Source of the DNA: Verrucomicrobiota bacterium
Lineage (GTDB): Bacteria > Verrucomicrobiota > Verrucomicrobiia > Chthoniobacterales > UBA10450
NCBI GenBank assembly: GCA_003218415.1
Contig: QHNK01000027.1
Span: forward strand, 1 to 60,549
Reading direction: 5' to 3'
Length of the DNA: 60,549 nt
Positions 1-10,411 of the stretch are shown piece after piece; positions within the stretch are counted from its first letter, which is position 1; every line of letters starts with the position of its first letter. The notes beneath the pieces were generated by a model. It made no database searches. It was not told the DNA's origin and was given only the letters and a program-made list of their open reading frames with translations. The position numbers and the translations under genes are program-made.

Positions 1-666
1 GCTGAGGGCTGGTCCGACAACGCATCCGATTTGAAAAACGCTGTTGTTCCAAGTGACCGCGTTCGCAAAGGCATCACGAGGAACCAGCGTCGGAAAAAAT
101 GAGCTGCGAGCTGCCCAACTGAACGTGCGCGCTATTGCTCCGAGGAAAAGGAGCAGATAAATCAACGGAATTGAAGCGTCGTCGAAATGGAACACCGGAT
201 GATGTCGCTCGAAAATCGCGGCAACTGACGCCAGCACGCGATTGCCTGCGCGCAGAGGCGCGAGCGGAGGAATGGCGAGATGTTTCCAGGAAACCAGCGC
301 AAGTGCGAGGGACGTGAGCCCGCTAAAGACCTGCGACACCAAGATGATGTGTTTCCGACTGAATCGATCTGCCAAGTGGCCGGCGGGCAGCGAAAGCGTA
401 ACCACAGGTACGGCGATCACCAGTCCAACAAGCCCGAGCGCAGTAGCAGAATGGGTGCGCGCGTAAATTTCCCATTCCACCGCTACGGCCAGCATGAGCC
501 GGCCGGTGATCGAGAGCAGATTACCAGCAGTGAACAGGCTGAAGTCCTCGAAGCGGAAAGCCGCGTAAGGATCATGCGGCCGGCGCTTCAATTCGATGGG
601 AGGTGTAACCGCCGGGCGTTCGCCTTCCGGCGATTCGTAGGATCTGGGGTCGATTGATCGCGGCAT
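1..666 (-). CDS. MFS transporter, N-terminal part (runs off left edge)
   Basis: An uninterrupted minus-strand frame of 222 codons begins at an ATG at 666 and is still open at base 1, so the C-terminal half of the protein is outside the window. The translation has a soluble N-terminus rich in Pro and Arg (about residues 1-35). It then shows alternating hydrophobic segments and the typical MFS loop 2-3 motif, seen as GHLADRFSRKHII near residues 95-108 (family pattern G-x-L-a-D-r-x-G-R-k). It resembles the EntS/MFS_3 branch of drug or siderophore exporters, recognised here from the SATALGLVGL and NSVFQIGCVVGPALS stretches. Location would be the inner membrane and transport by proton antiport; the substrate cannot be told. 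The gene is divergent from the PUR-domain gene. Two overlapping plus-strand reading frames here are shadows. Confidence 0.85.
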   Translation of the reverse strand, partial: MPRSIDPRSYESPEGERPAVTPPIELKRRPHDPYAAFRFEDFSLFTAGNLLSITGRLMLAVAVEWEIYARTHSATALGLVGLVIAVPVVTLSLPAGHLADRFSRKHIILVSQVFSGLTSLALALVSWKHLAIPPLAPLRAGNRVLASVAAIFERHHPVFHFDDASIPLIYLLLFLGAIARTFSWAARSSFFPTLVPRDAFANAVTWNNSVFQIGCVVGPALS

Positions 667-875
667 GTTCGAGCGCGTTCGTTCGAACACGCGCACGAGA
701 TTGTAGGTTGAGCGGCCAGCACCGCAACCTGTGGCATCGGAGGACAGGAAGACCTCGATGCGCTAATCCTCCATTACAAAGGGTCCCCAGCGGACCTAAG
801 AAATTTGCACAAAACCTGCGGATTTTGCTTCCCTTCCACAAACCGGATGCGTAGAGTCGGCGGCCTCAGGCAAAA
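667..875. other. Divergent intergenic region with small hairpin
   Basis: This 209-base gap separates the MFS gene (minus) from the PUR-domain gene (plus), so it should hold both promoters. A GC-rich inverted repeat (GCGCGT at 673-678 and ACGCGC at 689-694, with TTCG/CGAA inside) lies in the 5' leader of the MFS gene. I see no convincing -35/-10 pair and no gene. Confidence 0.4.
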
Positions 876-1082
876 ATGGATAACATCATCGAGGCGAGAG
901 AACTGCAAATTGAACGCAAGCATTTCTACGTGGAGCTGCGCGAAAATGATCGCGGGAAATTCTTGCGCATCACCGAGGAAGCTCACGGACGCCGGAACAG
1001 CATCATCGTCCCCAGCACCGGCGTTGATGACTTTACGGCGATGATTGCTGAAGTTCTGACAAACGGAAGCGAGCCGCTGTAA
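876..1082 (+). CDS. PUR-domain DNA/RNA-binding protein
   Basis: A 68-residue protein matching the bacterial PUR-alpha-like family, as in the small single-domain proteins of spirochaetes and Bacteroidetes. The single PUR repeat shows KHFYVELRENDRGKFLRITE (residues about 15-34), giving the beta-strand pattern Y-V-E-L-x-E-N-x-x-G-x-F-L-R-I-T-E. It continues to a short basic loop (HGRRNSIIVP) and a C-terminal helix (FTAMIAEVL). One repeat usually dimerises to bind single-stranded DNA or RNA. The ATG follows an AGG ribosome-binding element (868-870) at short spacing. It is alone on this strand; the next gene, ppdK, is about 500 bases downstream. In spirochaetes relatives act as transcriptional or post-transcriptional regulators; the role here is inferred only as nucleic-acid binding. 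Confidence 0.85.
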   Translation: MDNIIEARELQIERKHFYVELRENDRGKFLRITEEAHGRRNSIIVPSTGVDDFTAMIAEVLTNGSEPL

Positions 1083-1229
1083 ATCGACGGGCAAACTAAT
1101 CCCAGCCGGTTTTGGCGGATGGTTTACGGTTTTGGGAAGGCATGACCATCTTCTGACTACGGCGCACTTGCCAGGCGCCGGAGCGCCGTAGGCGCGACAT
1201 GCATATAGTTACAGCAACACGAATCCAAT

Positions 1230-1412
1230 AAGCTCCGTTAGGAGCGGCACGTGGAGGCGCACACGAAACGGCGAACACGAATGACGAATGAAGCACAAAG
1301 CACGAATGACCAAAACGCAGCGTCACAATTCCTTTGGTCATTTACTCATTCCTTCGAGCTTCGGCATTCGGATTTCGTCATTTTGTTGAACATGTCGCTC
1401 CCATGGAGCTTT
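1230..1412. repeat. Nested palindromic intergenic element (about 183 bp)
   Basis: The 494-base gap between the PUR gene and ppdK holds no gene. It does hold a nested inverted repeat. Outer arms are 1230-1252 (AAGCTCCGTTAGGAGCGGC...) and 1390-1412 (...GTCGCTCCCATGGAGCTT), which are reverse complements with few mismatches. Inside them, AATGACCAAA (1306-1315) pairs with TTTGGTCATT (1333-1342), and ACGAATGACGAATG-type direct repeats face TTCGTCATT at 1375-1383. Related 'ATGACGAA...TTCGTCATT' text recurs at 50736-50861. This looks like a miniature palindromic element; no transposase lies nearby. Confidence 0.7.
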
Positions 1413-1576
1413 CCCGTCGACTTCTGCGATAGACTATAAACATTACGCTACCAACGCAGCTCGATTTTCGAAAACGTCACGAGGATATTGTTTGATTTGC
1501 TCACGCGTTGACACCGCGACGCCCGAAACTACCTTGGCGCTTTCCTGCATTTGACGCTCTTCCGGGCTCCTGAATC

Positions 1577-4381
1577 ATGGTCAGAAAAAGAAAATCCAGC
1601 TCACGAAAAGCAATTCGCCGTACGAGGACAAGGTCGACATCGAAGGCGCGCACCCGAGGTCGCGGAAAAACAACAAGAACGCCGCGCTACGTTTATTACT
1701 TCGGGGATGGCCACGCGGATGGATCAGGTAAGATGAAACCGCTCCTTGGCGGCAAGGGCGCGAACCTCCACGAAATGACCCGAATTGGTCTGCCCGTGCC
1801 GCCAGGATTCACGCTCACGACCGAGGTGTGCAGTTACTTTTACGATCATAACCGTATTTACCCGCCCCAATTGGAAGCTCAGGTAGCAAATGCGCTCGCT
1901 GGGGTTGAGAAATCGGTGGGAAAGAAGCTTGGCGACAAGGAGCGGCCTTTGCTCGTTTCCGTGCGCTCGGGTGCGCGTGATTCGATGCCGGGCATGATGG
2001 ACACCATTCTGAATCTCGGGATGAACGACGAAGTCGTCGAGATCGTCACAAAGAAAACGAACAACGCGCGTTTCGCCTGGGATTCGTATCGCCGTTTCCT
2101 GCAAATGTACGGCGACGTCGTGATGGGCGTTCAGAAACGGCCGGGCGAAGATCATGAGCCGTTCGAGACTGTAATCGAGTACTTGAAGGACGAGCGCTAC
2201 GGCAAGCACGATTTCCCGGATGTCAGATTAACTGTCGCCGACCTCAAAAAACTCGTGGACCGGTTCAAGGGGCTGATCGAGGAGCGCACCGGAAAATCGT
2301 TTCCCCAAGATCCGAACGAACAGCTCTGGGGCGCAATTGGGGCGGTTTTCGGCTCGTGGATGAACGATCGGGCGATCGTGTACCGGCGAAGATATGGAAT
2401 CCCGCACGATTGGGGCACTGCCGTGAATGTCCAGACGATGGTGTTCGGGAACATGGGTGAGACGAGCGCGACGGGGGTTGCATTTACACGGGATCCAGCG
2501 ACCGGCGAAAAAGTTTTCTACGGCGAATATTTGATCAACGCCCAGGGTGAAGACGTCGTTGCCGGTGTCCGCACGCCGCATCCCATTGCCGATCTGGCAA
2601 AGGAAATGCCCGCCGCCCACAAAGAGCTGATGAAAGTCCGAGCGATTCTTGAGAAGCACTTTAAGGACATGCAGGACCTCGAGTTCACCGTGGAGGAAAA
2701 CCGCCTCTACATTCTGCAAACGCGCAACGGCAAGCGCACCGGCCATGCCGCGGTCCGTATCGCGGTCGATATGGTCGATGAAAAATTGATCACGAAGAAA
2801 GACGCGGTCCGGCGTGTCCCGGCAGATTCGCTTGCGCATCTTTTGGCGCCGATTTTTGATCGGCAATCGGTTCGCGCCGCGAAGAAAATCGGCAGCGGTC
2901 TGGCCGCCGGCCCGGGCGCGGCGTGCGGTCGCGTCGTATTCAGCGCCGAAGAAGCCGTCATGCGCGCGGAAAGAGGTGAGAAAGTTGTTCTGGCCCGCAT
3001 TGAAACGTCGCCCGAAGACTTGCGTGGCATGATCGCGGCCGAAGGAATTCTGACCGCGCGTGGCGGCGTTTCCTCGCATGCAGCCCTGGTCGCGAGGCAA
3101 ATGGGGAAAGTGTGCGTGTGCGGCGCGACTGGAATCCAGATCGATTACCAGAACCGTACACTCAGCGCGAACGGCACGACGTTAAACCGGGGCGATTATA
3201 TTTCCATCGATGGAACCGCCGGCGAAGTGTTCGCCGGCGAAGTCGCTACTGCGCCCTCGGAGATTGTGCAAGTGCTGGTGGACAGGTCGCTCGACCCCAA
3301 GAAAAGCGTCACTTATCAGGAGTACGCGAAGTTGATGAAGTGGGCGGACGAATTTCGTGCGCTGGGCGTGCGCGCAAATGCCGATACGCCCGAGCAGGTC
3401 AAAAACGCTGTTGCGTTCGGCGCAGAGGGCATTGGGCTGACCCGCACCGAGCATATGTTTTTCGAAGGCGACCGGATTGACGCAATGCGCGAGATGATCC
3501 TCGCCGGAACGAAAGACGAGCGAGCGCGAGCGCTGGCCAAACTGCTTCCTTACCAGCGGGGCGATTTCATCGGCATCTTTACGGCGCTAAAAGGTTTGCC
3601 TGCGACGATCCGTTTTCTCGATCCGCCGCTCCATGAATTTTTGCCAAACGACGATGCGCAACAAAGTGAATTGGCGAACAAGCTTGGCGTCACCGCAGAT
3701 CAAATCGCGCGGCGCGTGCACGAACTTCACGAGTTCAATCCGATGCTCGGCCATCGCGGTTGCCGGCTCGGGATCACATTTCCTGAAATTTCCGAAATGC
3801 AGGCACGCGCAATTTTTGAAGCTGCGGTCGAAGTCCAGGCAAAGGGGATCAAGGTTCACCCCGAAATCATGATTCCGCTGGTGGGATTTCCGCGGGAACT
3901 GAAGCTTCAGATCGATATCGTTCGCCGTGTCGCAGGTGAGGTTGCAAAAGAAAGAGAAACCAAATTCAAATACCTGGTCGGCACAATGATCGAAATCCCG
4001 CGCGCCGCGCTCGTGGCCGACCAGATCGCGCGCGACGCCGAGTTCTTCAGTTTCGGCACAAACGATTTGACGCAGACCACACTTGGAATGAGCCGCGACG
4101 ACTCCGGCAGTTTTCTTCCAGCTTACGCCGAACTGGATATCGTGGACACAAATCCGTTCGCATCGATCGATCAGAAAGGTGTTGGGCGCTTAATGGAAAT
4201 TACGCGCGATCTCGGTCGCAAAACGCGCCCCGACATCAAGCTGGGAATTTGCGGAGAGCATGGCGGCGAACCTGCGAGCGTCAAATTCTGTCACAGCCTC
4301 GGCCTGAATTACGTCAGTTGCAGCCCGTTTCGAATTCCAATCGCACGATTGGCAGCGGCGCAAGCGGCGCTGGAGAGTTGA
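1577..4381 (+). CDS. ppdK: Pyruvate, phosphate dikinase
   Basis: PPDK reversibly converts pyruvate, ATP and phosphate to PEP, AMP and pyrophosphate in the cytosol. The N-terminal ATP-grasp domain starts at YVYYFGDG (about residue 38) with [10 protein letters not shown]. The swivelling phosphohistidine domain has [15 protein letters not shown] with His501. The C-terminal PEP-binding TIM barrel has SFGTNDLTQ and [10 protein letters not shown] with the catalytic Cys892. At 934 residues it is longer than the usual 870-890. The excess is a roughly 36-residue N-terminal tail in which about half the residues are Lys or Arg (RKRKSSSRK..., [17 protein letters not shown]), so His501 corresponds to His455 of the clostridial enzyme. 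No Shine-Dalgarno is visible before ATG 1577, and no later start precedes the conserved domain cleanly. It is monocistronic; a palindromic element follows. Confidence 0.97.
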   Translation: MVRKRKSSSRKAIRRTRTRSTSKARTRGRGKTTRTPRYVYYFGDGHADGSGKMKPLLGGKGANLHEMTRIGLPVPPGFTLTTEVCSYFYDHNRIYPPQLEAQVANALAGVEKSVGKKLGDKERPLLVSVRSGARDSMPGMMDTILNLGMNDEVVEIVTKKTNNARFAWDSYRRFLQMYGDVVMGVQKRPGEDHEPFETVIEYLKDERYGKHDFPDVRLTVADLKKLVDRFKGLIEERTGKSFPQDPNEQLWGAIGAVFGSWMNDRAIVYRRRYGIPHDWGTAVNVQTMVFGNMGETSATGVAFTRDPATGEKVFYGEYLINAQGEDVVAGVRTPHPIADLAKEMPAAHKELMKVRAILEKHFKDMQDLEFTVEENRLYILQTRNGKRTGHAAVRIAVDMVDEKLITKKDAVRRVPADSLAHLLAPIFDRQSVRAAKKIGSGLAAGPGAACGRVVFSAEEAVMRAERGEKVVLARIETSPEDLRGMIAAEGILTARGGVSSHAALVARQMGKVCVCGATGIQIDYQNRTLSANGTTLNRGDYISIDGTAGEVFAGEVATAPSEIVQVLVDRSLDPKKSVTYQEYAKLMKWADEFRALGVRANADTPEQVKNAVAFGAEGIGLTRTEHMFFEGDRIDAMREMILAGTKDERARALAKLLPYQRGDFIGIFTALKGLPATIRFLDPPLHEFLPNDDAQQSELANKLGVTADQIARRVHELHEFNPMLGHRGCRLGITFPEISEMQARAIFEAAVEVQAKGIKVHPEIMIPLVGFPRELKLQIDIVRRVAGEVAKERETKFKYLVGTMIEIPRAALVADQIARDAEFFSFGTNDLTQTTLGMSRDDSGSFLPAYAELDIVDTNPFASIDQKGVGRLMEITRDLGRKTRPDIKLGICGEHGGEPASVKFCHSLGLNYVSCSPFRIPIARLAAAQAALES

Positions 4382-4437
4382 AGCGCGTGCTCCCGAACCA
4401 ACGCGCTAGCTAAAGCGGCGGCGTCAAGCCCCGCGCT

Positions 4438-4540
4438 GGAACATAGGCTTGCAGCCTGTGAGCCCAGCAGGTTTGCAACCCGCTGATCCTGAAGCGGACA
4501 ACATGTCCGCTGGTCACACAGGGCACAGCCCTATGTTCCA
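4438..4540. repeat. Three-hairpin palindromic element between ppdK and gcvP
   Basis: Outer arms TGGAACATAGG (4438-4448) and CCTATGTTCCA (4530-4540) are complementary, and the pairing extends inward with mismatches (to about 4461 and 4517). Between them lie two further hairpins: CAGC-a-GGTT-TGC-AACC-c-GCTG at 4466-4486 and AGCGGACAACATGTCCGCT at 4493-4511. As RNA or single-stranded DNA this would be a cloverleaf-like three-way structure. There is no U-run, so it is not a simple terminator. It resembles dispersed intergenic repeats rather than a regulatory leader of gcvP. Confidence 0.65.
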
Positions 4541-4584
4541 CTTGCAGCGCTTGCGTCAAATTTTCGATTCCATACCGTCAACCC

Positions 4585-7524
4585 ATGCAAACGCGCGAGG
4601 AAATCATTGATGTCGATTCATTCGTGCGCCGCCACATCGGCCCGAACGAAGAGGAAGTTCGCGCAATGTTGGGCGAGGTGGGTTTTGAGAATCTTGATGC
4701 GTTGATCGACGCTGCTGTTCCGAAAAATATCAGGCTTAATCGGCAACTGAACTTGCCGGAGGCGAAATCGGAAACCGAAGCGCTCGCGGAGCTGCGGGCC
4801 ATTGCAAACAAAAACAAAATCGTCCGTTCGTTCATCGGCGCCGGCTACCACGGCTGCATTACGCCGCCGGTCATCCAGCGAAACATTCTCGAAAATCCCG
4901 GCTGGTATACGGCTTACACCCCGTACCAGGCGGAAATCGCGCAAGGCCGCCTCGAAGCGCTGCTCAATTTCCAGCAGATGATCATCGACCTGACCGCGCT
5001 CGACATCGCAAACGCCTCACTGCTGGACGAGGCCACGGCCGCGGCGGAAGCGATGGCGCTGTGTCACGCAGTCGTTCCAAACCGGAAAACGTTTTTTGTC
5101 GCCGATAATTGTCACCCGCAGACGATTGCGGTTGTTCAGACGCGCGCGGAACCGCTCGGAATCGAGATCAAAATCGGCGAGTACTCGCGCTTCAAATTCG
5201 ATGACGCCGTTTTCGGCGCGCTTGTGCAATATCCGGCGACCGATGGTGCGATTCACGATTACGTCGACTTCGTCAGACAAGCGCACGATGCCGGTGCTCT
5301 GGTCGTTGTCGCAGCAGATATTCTTGCCCTCACGTTGCTGAAGCCGCCGGGCGAATTCGGCGCCGACGTTGCCGTCGGGAATACGCAGCGTTTCGGCGTG
5401 CCTTTGGGATTCGGCGGGCCGCACGCGGCCTACTTCGCTACGCGGGATCAATTCAAACGGCACATGCCCGGCCGGCTCGTTGGCGTGTCGCACGATGCTG
5501 AAGGCCGTCCGGCATATCGCCTTGCATTGCAAACGCGGGAGCAACATATCCGGCGCGACAAAGCGACAAGCAACATCTGCACCGCTCAAGTCCTCCTCGC
5601 TGTTATCGCCTCAATGTACGCAGTTTATCACGGTCCTAAAGGACTGCGCGCGATCGCCGAGCGTGTTCACCGGTTAACGAGTCGACTTGTGGATGGACTG
5701 CACGCGCTTGGCTGCACCATCACGCACGAAAATTTCTTCGACACCGTTCGCGTGGAAGTTGAATCCAGCGAAGTCATTCTGGAACACGCAGCGAAAGCGG
5801 ACTGCAATCTGCGCGCGCTCGGCCCGCGGGCAGTTGGCATTTCATTCGACGAAACGACAACGCCGCGGGACATCGAGCTGCTGATGTCCGTCTTTCGCGG
5901 CACAACGGTGCGCGATTTCGCCGACGATGATCTTGGCGAGCCGCCGCTGCGCATTCCGCAATTCGCAATCCGCACTTCGGACTTCCTGACTCATCCGATC
6001 TTCAACACGCATGACACCGAGACAGAAATGCTGCGCTATCTCAAAAAGCTCGAATCGCGCGATCTGTCGCTGACTACGTCAATGATTCCGCTCGGCTCAT
6101 GCACGATGAAACTCAACGCGACCGCAGAAATGTTTCCGATCTCGTGGCCAGAAATTTCCAAAGTGCATCCGTTCGCGCCCACAGAGCAGGCGGCAGGCTA
6201 CATGGAAATCTGCCGGCAGCTGGAAGATTGGCTTGCCGAAATCACTGGGTTCGCTGCGGTTTCATTGCAGCCGAACGCCGGATCACAGGGTGAATTCGCC
6301 GGTCTGCTCGCGATTCGCGAGTATCACGCGTCGCGCGGTGAGGCGGATCGCAACGTCTGTCTGATACCGACCTCCGCACACGGAACCAATCCGGCCAGTG
6401 CGGTCATGGCCGGGTTCAAAGTCGTCTCGGTCGCTTGTTTGAAGGATGGCGACATCGACCTTGCCGATCTTCGCGCCAAAGCCGACGAGCACGCGCGCGA
6501 TCTCGCTGCGCTGATGGTGACGTATCCCTCGACACACGGCGTGTTCGAACCAACGATCCGCGAAATCTGCGAGATCGTGCATGCGCACGGTGGCCAGGTT
6601 TTCATGGATGGTGCGAACATGAACGCCCAATGCGGTCTATGTCGTCCGGGCGATTATGGTGCCGACGTTTGTCATTTGAATTTACACAAGACGTTTTGCA
6701 TTCCCCACGGCGGCGGCGGACCGGGCGTGGGGCCGATCGGCGTGGCCAAACAGCTTGCGCCATATCTTGCGCGCGAATTCATTCTCGATCCCGAGACTGG
6801 CCGAATTCTCTTCGGAGAAGGAGAACGAGGAAAGGATCCGCCGAATGGAGGAGACATTTTCGATTACCGTCACGGTGGAGGGAAAGGCGGTAACGTTGCC
6901 GCGGCGCCTTGGGGAAGCGCCAGCATTCTGACCATCACCTGGATGTACATCCGCATGATGGGCGCCGAGGGATTGAAACGGGCGAGTGAGGTCGCAATTC
7001 TAAACGCAAATTACATGGCAAAGCGGCTCGACCCGCACTTTCCAGTTCTTTTCAAAGGCAAACACGGTCTCGTCGCGCACGAATGCATTATCGATCTTCG
7101 TCAGTGGAAAAACGCAGGCGTTGAGGTGGAGGACGTGGCCAAGCGTTTAATGGATTACGGATTTCACGCGCCGACGGTTTCCTGGCCGGTCGCCGGGACA
7201 ATGATGATCGAGCCGACCGAGAGCGAACCGAAACACGAGCTCGATCGTTTTTGCGACGCGATGATCTCGATTCACGCGGAAATTGAAGCAATCGCCAGGG
7301 GCAGACAAGATCGACAAAACAACTTGCTCAAAAACGCGCCACACACCGCGCGGCAGATCGCATCTGACAAATGGGACCACCCTTACTCACGCGAACAAGC
7401 GGCTTTCCCCGCGCCCTGGACCCGCGAACACAAATTCTGGCCTGCGGTGGCGCGCATCGACAACGTTTACGGCGACCGCAATCTCTTTTGCTCCTGCCCG
7501 CCGGTTGAGGCGTTTCAAGGCTGA
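4585..7524 (+). CDS. gcvP: Glycine dehydrogenase (decarboxylating), P-protein
   Basis: The PLP-dependent P-protein of the glycine cleavage system decarboxylates glycine and passes the aminomethyl group to the lipoyl H-protein. This is the single-chain form (979 residues, against about 950-960 usual), with both the N-terminal inactive half and the C-terminal catalytic half. N-terminal half: [56 protein letters not shown]. Catalytic half: [22 protein letters not shown], and the PLP lysine K702 in [17 protein letters not shown]. The partner genes gcvT and gcvH are not adjacent, which is unusual but known. The segment upstream contains a palindromic repeat and no glycine riboswitch that I can recognise. 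Confidence 0.98.
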   Translation: MQTREEIIDVDSFVRRHIGPNEEEVRAMLGEVGFENLDALIDAAVPKNIRLNRQLNLPEAKSETEALAELRAIANKNKIVRSFIGAGYHGCITPPVIQRNILENPGWYTAYTPYQAEIAQGRLEALLNFQQMIIDLTALDIANASLLDEATAAAEAMALCHAVVPNRKTFFVADNCHPQTIAVVQTRAEPLGIEIKIGEYSRFKFDDAVFGALVQYPATDGAIHDYVDFVRQAHDAGALVVVAADILALTLLKPPGEFGADVAVGNTQRFGVPLGFGGPHAAYFATRDQFKRHMPGRLVGVSHDAEGRPAYRLALQTREQHIRRDKATSNICTAQVLLAVIASMYAVYHGPKGLRAIAERVHRLTSRLVDGLHALGCTITHENFFDTVRVEVESSEVILEHAAKADCNLRALGPRAVGISFDETTTPRDIELLMSVFRGTTVRDFADDDLGEPPLRIPQFAIRTSDFLTHPIFNTHDTETEMLRYLKKLESRDLSLTTSMIPLGSCTMKLNATAEMFPISWPEISKVHPFAPTEQAAGYMEICRQLEDWLAEITGFAAVSLQPNAGSQGEFAGLLAIREYHASRGEADRNVCLIPTSAHGTNPASAVMAGFKVVSVACLKDGDIDLADLRAKADEHARDLAALMVTYPSTHGVFEPTIREICEIVHAHGGQVFMDGANMNAQCGLCRPGDYGADVCHLNLHKTFCIPHGGGGPGVGPIGVAKQLAPYLAREFILDPETGRILFGEGERGKDPPNGGDIFDYRHGGGKGGNVAAAPWGSASILTITWMYIRMMGAEGLKRASEVAILNANYMAKRLDPHFPVLFKGKHGLVAHECIIDLRQWKNAGVEVEDVAKRLMDYGFHAPTVSWPVAGTMMIEPTESEPKHELDRFCDAMISIHAEIEAIARGRQDRQNNLLKNAPHTARQIASDKWDHPYSREQAAFPAPWTREHKFWPAVARIDNVYGDRNLFCSCPPVEAFQG

Positions 7525-7571
7525 GTACGTGTGACCGATACAGTTAGCAGGGGCGCGACGACCGATCCTTT

Positions 7572-7640
7572 TACCACAGAGAGCACGGAGGTCACAGAGA
7601 CAGAATTTTCCGAAATCCCTGCGGTCTCCGTGTCCTCGAG
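7572..7640. repeat. Short intergenic repeat after gcvP
   Basis: The convergent gap between gcvP and the minus-strand oxidoreductase (7525-7657) carries CACGGAG (7584-7590) and its complement CTCCGTG (7626-7632), within a 'CCACAGAGAGCACGGAGG ... TCTCCGTGTCC' context. It is a weak imperfect palindrome and could be a degraded intergenic repeat. There is no T-run on either strand that would make it a convincing terminator. Confidence 0.35.
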
Positions 7641-7657
7641 CGAAGCGGGCGGTGAAA

Positions 7658-9178
7658 TTACGCCTCCGGCGCGAGCTCGGGGGCGGCGACCACGCGATTC
7701 GGGACAAGGCGTAGCGCGCTGCCGTTTGTTTCCTCGGCCGGGACGGGACCTTGTTCGTGATATTCGGCGTCGCTGTTCACCTGCCAGAGATCGTAAAGTT
7801 TGGCGTCGGCGAGAATATTTTCGACGCACAACATCGCGGTCATCATGGCGTGGTCCTGATTGTTGTATTTGTGCATGCCGTTGCGTCCGACGAGATGCAG
7901 GTTCGGATAGCGCGTCTCGAGTTCAAGCCGGATCGTGGCGACATGCCGCGCATAATCGTCGTCGTAAACCGGATACGCTTTCTTCTGACGAACGACACAG
8001 CCATCGATGAAATCTCCTTCTTTAGCCAGACCGATCTGCATGAGTTCGCGCCTTGCGAGGTCAATTAACTCGTGCTCAGTCGAGTCCCATAGGCCATCGC
8101 CTTCAAAGCAGAAATATTCGAGGCCGTAACAAACCTTGTCAGGTTCAGGCACCATCTCGGGCGACCAAGACCGGAAGTTCTGCACGCGGCCGACCTTCAC
8201 GCTTGGGTCGTGAATGTAGATCCAGTTGTCATCGAACATCTGCCGATCTTTCAAGATCAACATCACGGTGATGAAGTCGCGATACTTCAAGCTTTCAGCC
8301 GCGCGCTTTGTTCGCTCACTCACGGCAGGCGACAAACCGCATGTCAGTTCCCGCATCGGCGCGGATGAAATGATGTGTTCGGCTTCGATTGTGTGCAGAT
8401 CGCCTTGTCGATTCTTGTATTCGACCGTCCAATTGCCCGAGACTTCGTCATACGAACAGCGAGTTACCCTGTAGCCCATTTCCAGTTTGCCGCCCAGCGC
8501 CTTCATCTTTTCTGCGCACGCCTCCCACATCATGCCCGGGCCTCGCCGCGGATAGCGAAACGAATTGATGAGCGTCTTTATGACTTTGCTCCGGTCGCCG
8601 TTGTAACGCTGGGGAATAAGCGCATTCTTGATGGCGCTACCGAGTGAAAGTCCTTTGATGCGCTGTGCCGCCCAGTCAGCGGAAATTTCTTTGCAATTCA
8701 TTCCCCAAACTTTTTCGGTGTAGCTCTTGAAGAATGTATTGAAGAGACGTTTGCCGAATTGGTTGCTGACCCACTCTTCGAAATTGCGCGGATTTCGCAC
8801 CGGAAAGAGGCGCGCTTTCAGCCAGGAAACAATGCACAGGGCGGACCTGAAGATGCCGAGCTTTAGCAGCGCTTCGAATGGTCTCAACGGATAGGAGAAA
8901 AATTTGCCGTCGTAAAAAATGCGCGAGGAACGTGGTCGTACCAGCATGTCATTCGGCAAAATCTCCGTCCACAGATCTTCGACCCCCTTGGATTTGGAAA
9001 AGAAACGGTGGCCACCGATATCAAAGTGAAATCCCTTGTAAGTAACAGTGCGCGAAATGCCGCCGACGTAAACGGGATCGGCTTCGAGAACGACGACATC
9101 CACGTCTTCCTTCGAAAGAAGATAGCCAGCGGTTAAACCTGCTGGGCCGGCTCCGATGATGGCGACTTTTGTTTTCAT
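7658..9178 (-). CDS. NAD(P)/FAD-dependent oxidoreductase (amine-oxidase-like)
   Basis: A 506-residue flavoprotein. The N-terminus is a classical FAD-binding Rossmann motif, [17 protein letters not shown] (residues 5-21), followed by the acidic ribose-binding end of strand 2 (VVLEAD). GG and GGHRFFSK near residues 39-60 are typical of the family that includes UDP-galactopyranose mutase-like and protoporphyrinogen-oxidase-like enzymes. The C-terminal FAD-contact region is [20 protein letters not shown] (about residues 430-449). Such genes commonly lie beside glycosyltransferases in polysaccharide or lipid-sugar loci, and here the gene starts 6 bases after a GT-C gene on the same strand, so the two are probably co-transcribed. 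The substrate cannot be told. The C-terminal tail is short, charged and not conserved-looking. Confidence 0.88.
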   Translation of the reverse strand: MKTKVAIIGAGPAGLTAGYLLSKEDVDVVVLEADPVYVGGISRTVTYKGFHFDIGGHRFFSKSKGVEDLWTEILPNDMLVRPRSSRIFYDGKFFSYPLRPFEALLKLGIFRSALCIVSWLKARLFPVRNPRNFEEWVSNQFGKRLFNTFFKSYTEKVWGMNCKEISADWAAQRIKGLSLGSAIKNALIPQRYNGDRSKVIKTLINSFRYPRRGPGMMWEACAEKMKALGGKLEMGYRVTRCSYDEVSGNWTVEYKNRQGDLHTIEAEHIISSAPMRELTCGLSPAVSERTKRAAESLKYRDFITVMLILKDRQMFDDNWIYIHDPSVKVGRVQNFRSWSPEMVPEPDKVCYGLEYFCFEGDGLWDSTEHELIDLARRELMQIGLAKEGDFIDGCVVRQKKAYPVYDDDYARHVATIRLELETRYPNLHLVGRNGMHKYNNQDHAMMTAMLCVENILADAKLYDLWQVNSDAEYHEQGPVPAEETNGSALRLVPNRVVAAPELAPEA

Positions 9179-9184
9179 CTTCTA

Positions 9185-10411
9185 CTACGCGACCCAGTTG
9201 CCCCGAGTGAAATTCCACACGTACCAGCCCTGTACGCATAACCCAGCGGCGCTGAGAAGCGCTACCGCCGCGATGCCGAATGCCCGCACAAGCATCGGCG
9301 GCGTGCGAAATTGACGCAGAAAATTCAACAACGCCAGCACGATCAAGGCGTGCACGCAAAACTCGTAGCGGAGCATGCTTTCCATACTCACGCAGGCCAC
9401 TCCGCTGACCGAGAGGTAATAGATCACGGCCGCGCAGAAATAGATGCCAGCGCGAACTGGCAGGTCCGCCCGCCATCGAATCGTTGGAAGCAGTTCGCAA
9501 AGCGCGATGCCGACCAGAAGTACGGCACCGAGCGTCATCGATATTTGGCTCGCTTCGGTCGGATTATTTAGTGCTGGAACGAGCCAGCGATAACTCGAGG
9601 GCTTAAACACCGCTAAATAATCGGGAATGATCCCCCAACCAGCCGCCTGCGTGAGCATGTAAATGTCCCAGTGGCCCCAGCGCAGTTGAGAGTAAACGAA
9701 AAATCCGATGGCACCGCACGCCGCCACAAATGTCATACCGATCGCCGGCCCGTGTTCGCGAAGCCACCTCCTCGGCTCAATCAAACCGCGCCATCCAGTT
9801 TGAAAAAGCGAGCGCACCACTGGAAAAGCCGTACATACGATTCCGACGATCCGCGTCGCGGACATGACGATGCCGTGCGCCGCCGCCAAGATTTTGGCAG
9901 ACCGCCCTTCCGCCGTGCTCCAGTAGATGAAGCCAAGCAGCGCCATCAAAAACAGCGACTCCGAATAGCCGACGACCAGAAAGAATGCTGCCGGATGGGC
10001 AAGGATTAATAATGCGGCGCAAATCTGAAGCGCGGGCGAAACATTCCAGCGCTTGCAAAACAGAAAGAAATAACTCCAGAAACCCCAGGCAGCGAGCTGA
10101 GCGGTAATCAGCAGTGCCGCGCCGGTGTCAATGTTGAGTCCGTAGCGAAATAATGCAGCAATCGCAGGATACGCGGGGAAAAATGCAACATTCGACACTT
10201 CCATGACCTTGTGATCGATCGGCGGGACAATGGTCTGATAGCCGCGATCGACGATGTTTATGAACCAATAGCTGTCGTGCTGGATCAGACTCTGGTAGCG
10301 GTCCGAAAGTGGCCCTTCCGGCGCGAGCAGACCGACCGCCATCGCAAGTTGCACAGCGGTCAGAAGTAATCCGGCGGCCAAAGGCGTGAGGAGCGACCGC
10401 GAGCGAATCAT
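9185..10411 (-). CDS. GT-C fold membrane glycosyltransferase (PIG-V/ArnT-like)
   Basis: An integral membrane protein of about 408 residues with roughly ten hydrophobic segments. After the first segment comes a periplasmic loop with HDSYWFINIVDRGY, the Asp-containing loop signature of polyprenyl-phosphate-sugar-dependent GT-C enzymes of the PIG-V mannosyltransferase-like group. This is followed by VAFFPAYPAIAALF, again typical of that group. The longer reading frame opens at 10501 and would add 30 residues with no membrane character; I prefer ATG 10411, just before the first hydrophobic segment, but neither start has a clear ribosome-binding site. It is the first gene of a two-gene unit with the FAD oxidoreductase, suggesting envelope glycolipid or glycan modification. 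Donor and acceptor are unknown. Confidence 0.8.
   Translation of the reverse strand: MIRSRSLLTPLAAGLLLTAVQLAMAVGLLAPEGPLSDRYQSLIQHDSYWFINIVDRGYQTIVPPIDHKVMEVSNVAFFPAYPAIAALFRYGLNIDTGAALLITAQLAAWGFWSYFFLFCKRWNVSPALQICAALLILAHPAAFFLVVGYSESLFLMALLGFIYWSTAEGRSAKILAAAHGIVMSATRIVGIVCTAFPVVRSLFQTGWRGLIEPRRWLREHGPAIGMTFVAACGAIGFFVYSQLRWGHWDIYMLTQAAGWGIIPDYLAVFKPSSYRWLVPALNNPTEASQISMTLGAVLLVGIALCELLPTIRWRADLPVRAGIYFCAAVIYYLSVSGVACVSMESMLRYEFCVHALIVLALLNFLRQFRTPPMLVRAFGIAAVALLSAAGLCVQGWYVWNFTRGNWVA

Noticed and set aside
135-657. Plus-strand reading frames at the left end
   Set aside because: They lie antisense to the MFS gene, whose minus-strand frame is uninterrupted over 222 codons and has membrane and MFS motifs.
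2228-3100. Long minus-strand frame (about 290 codons) inside ppdK
   Set aside because: Antisense shadow of a fully conserved enzyme; Arg/Gln-rich translation without domain features.
4382-4584. Possible glycine riboswitch upstream of gcvP
   Set aside because: The region is a palindromic element; I could not see the tandem glycine aptamer conserved core.
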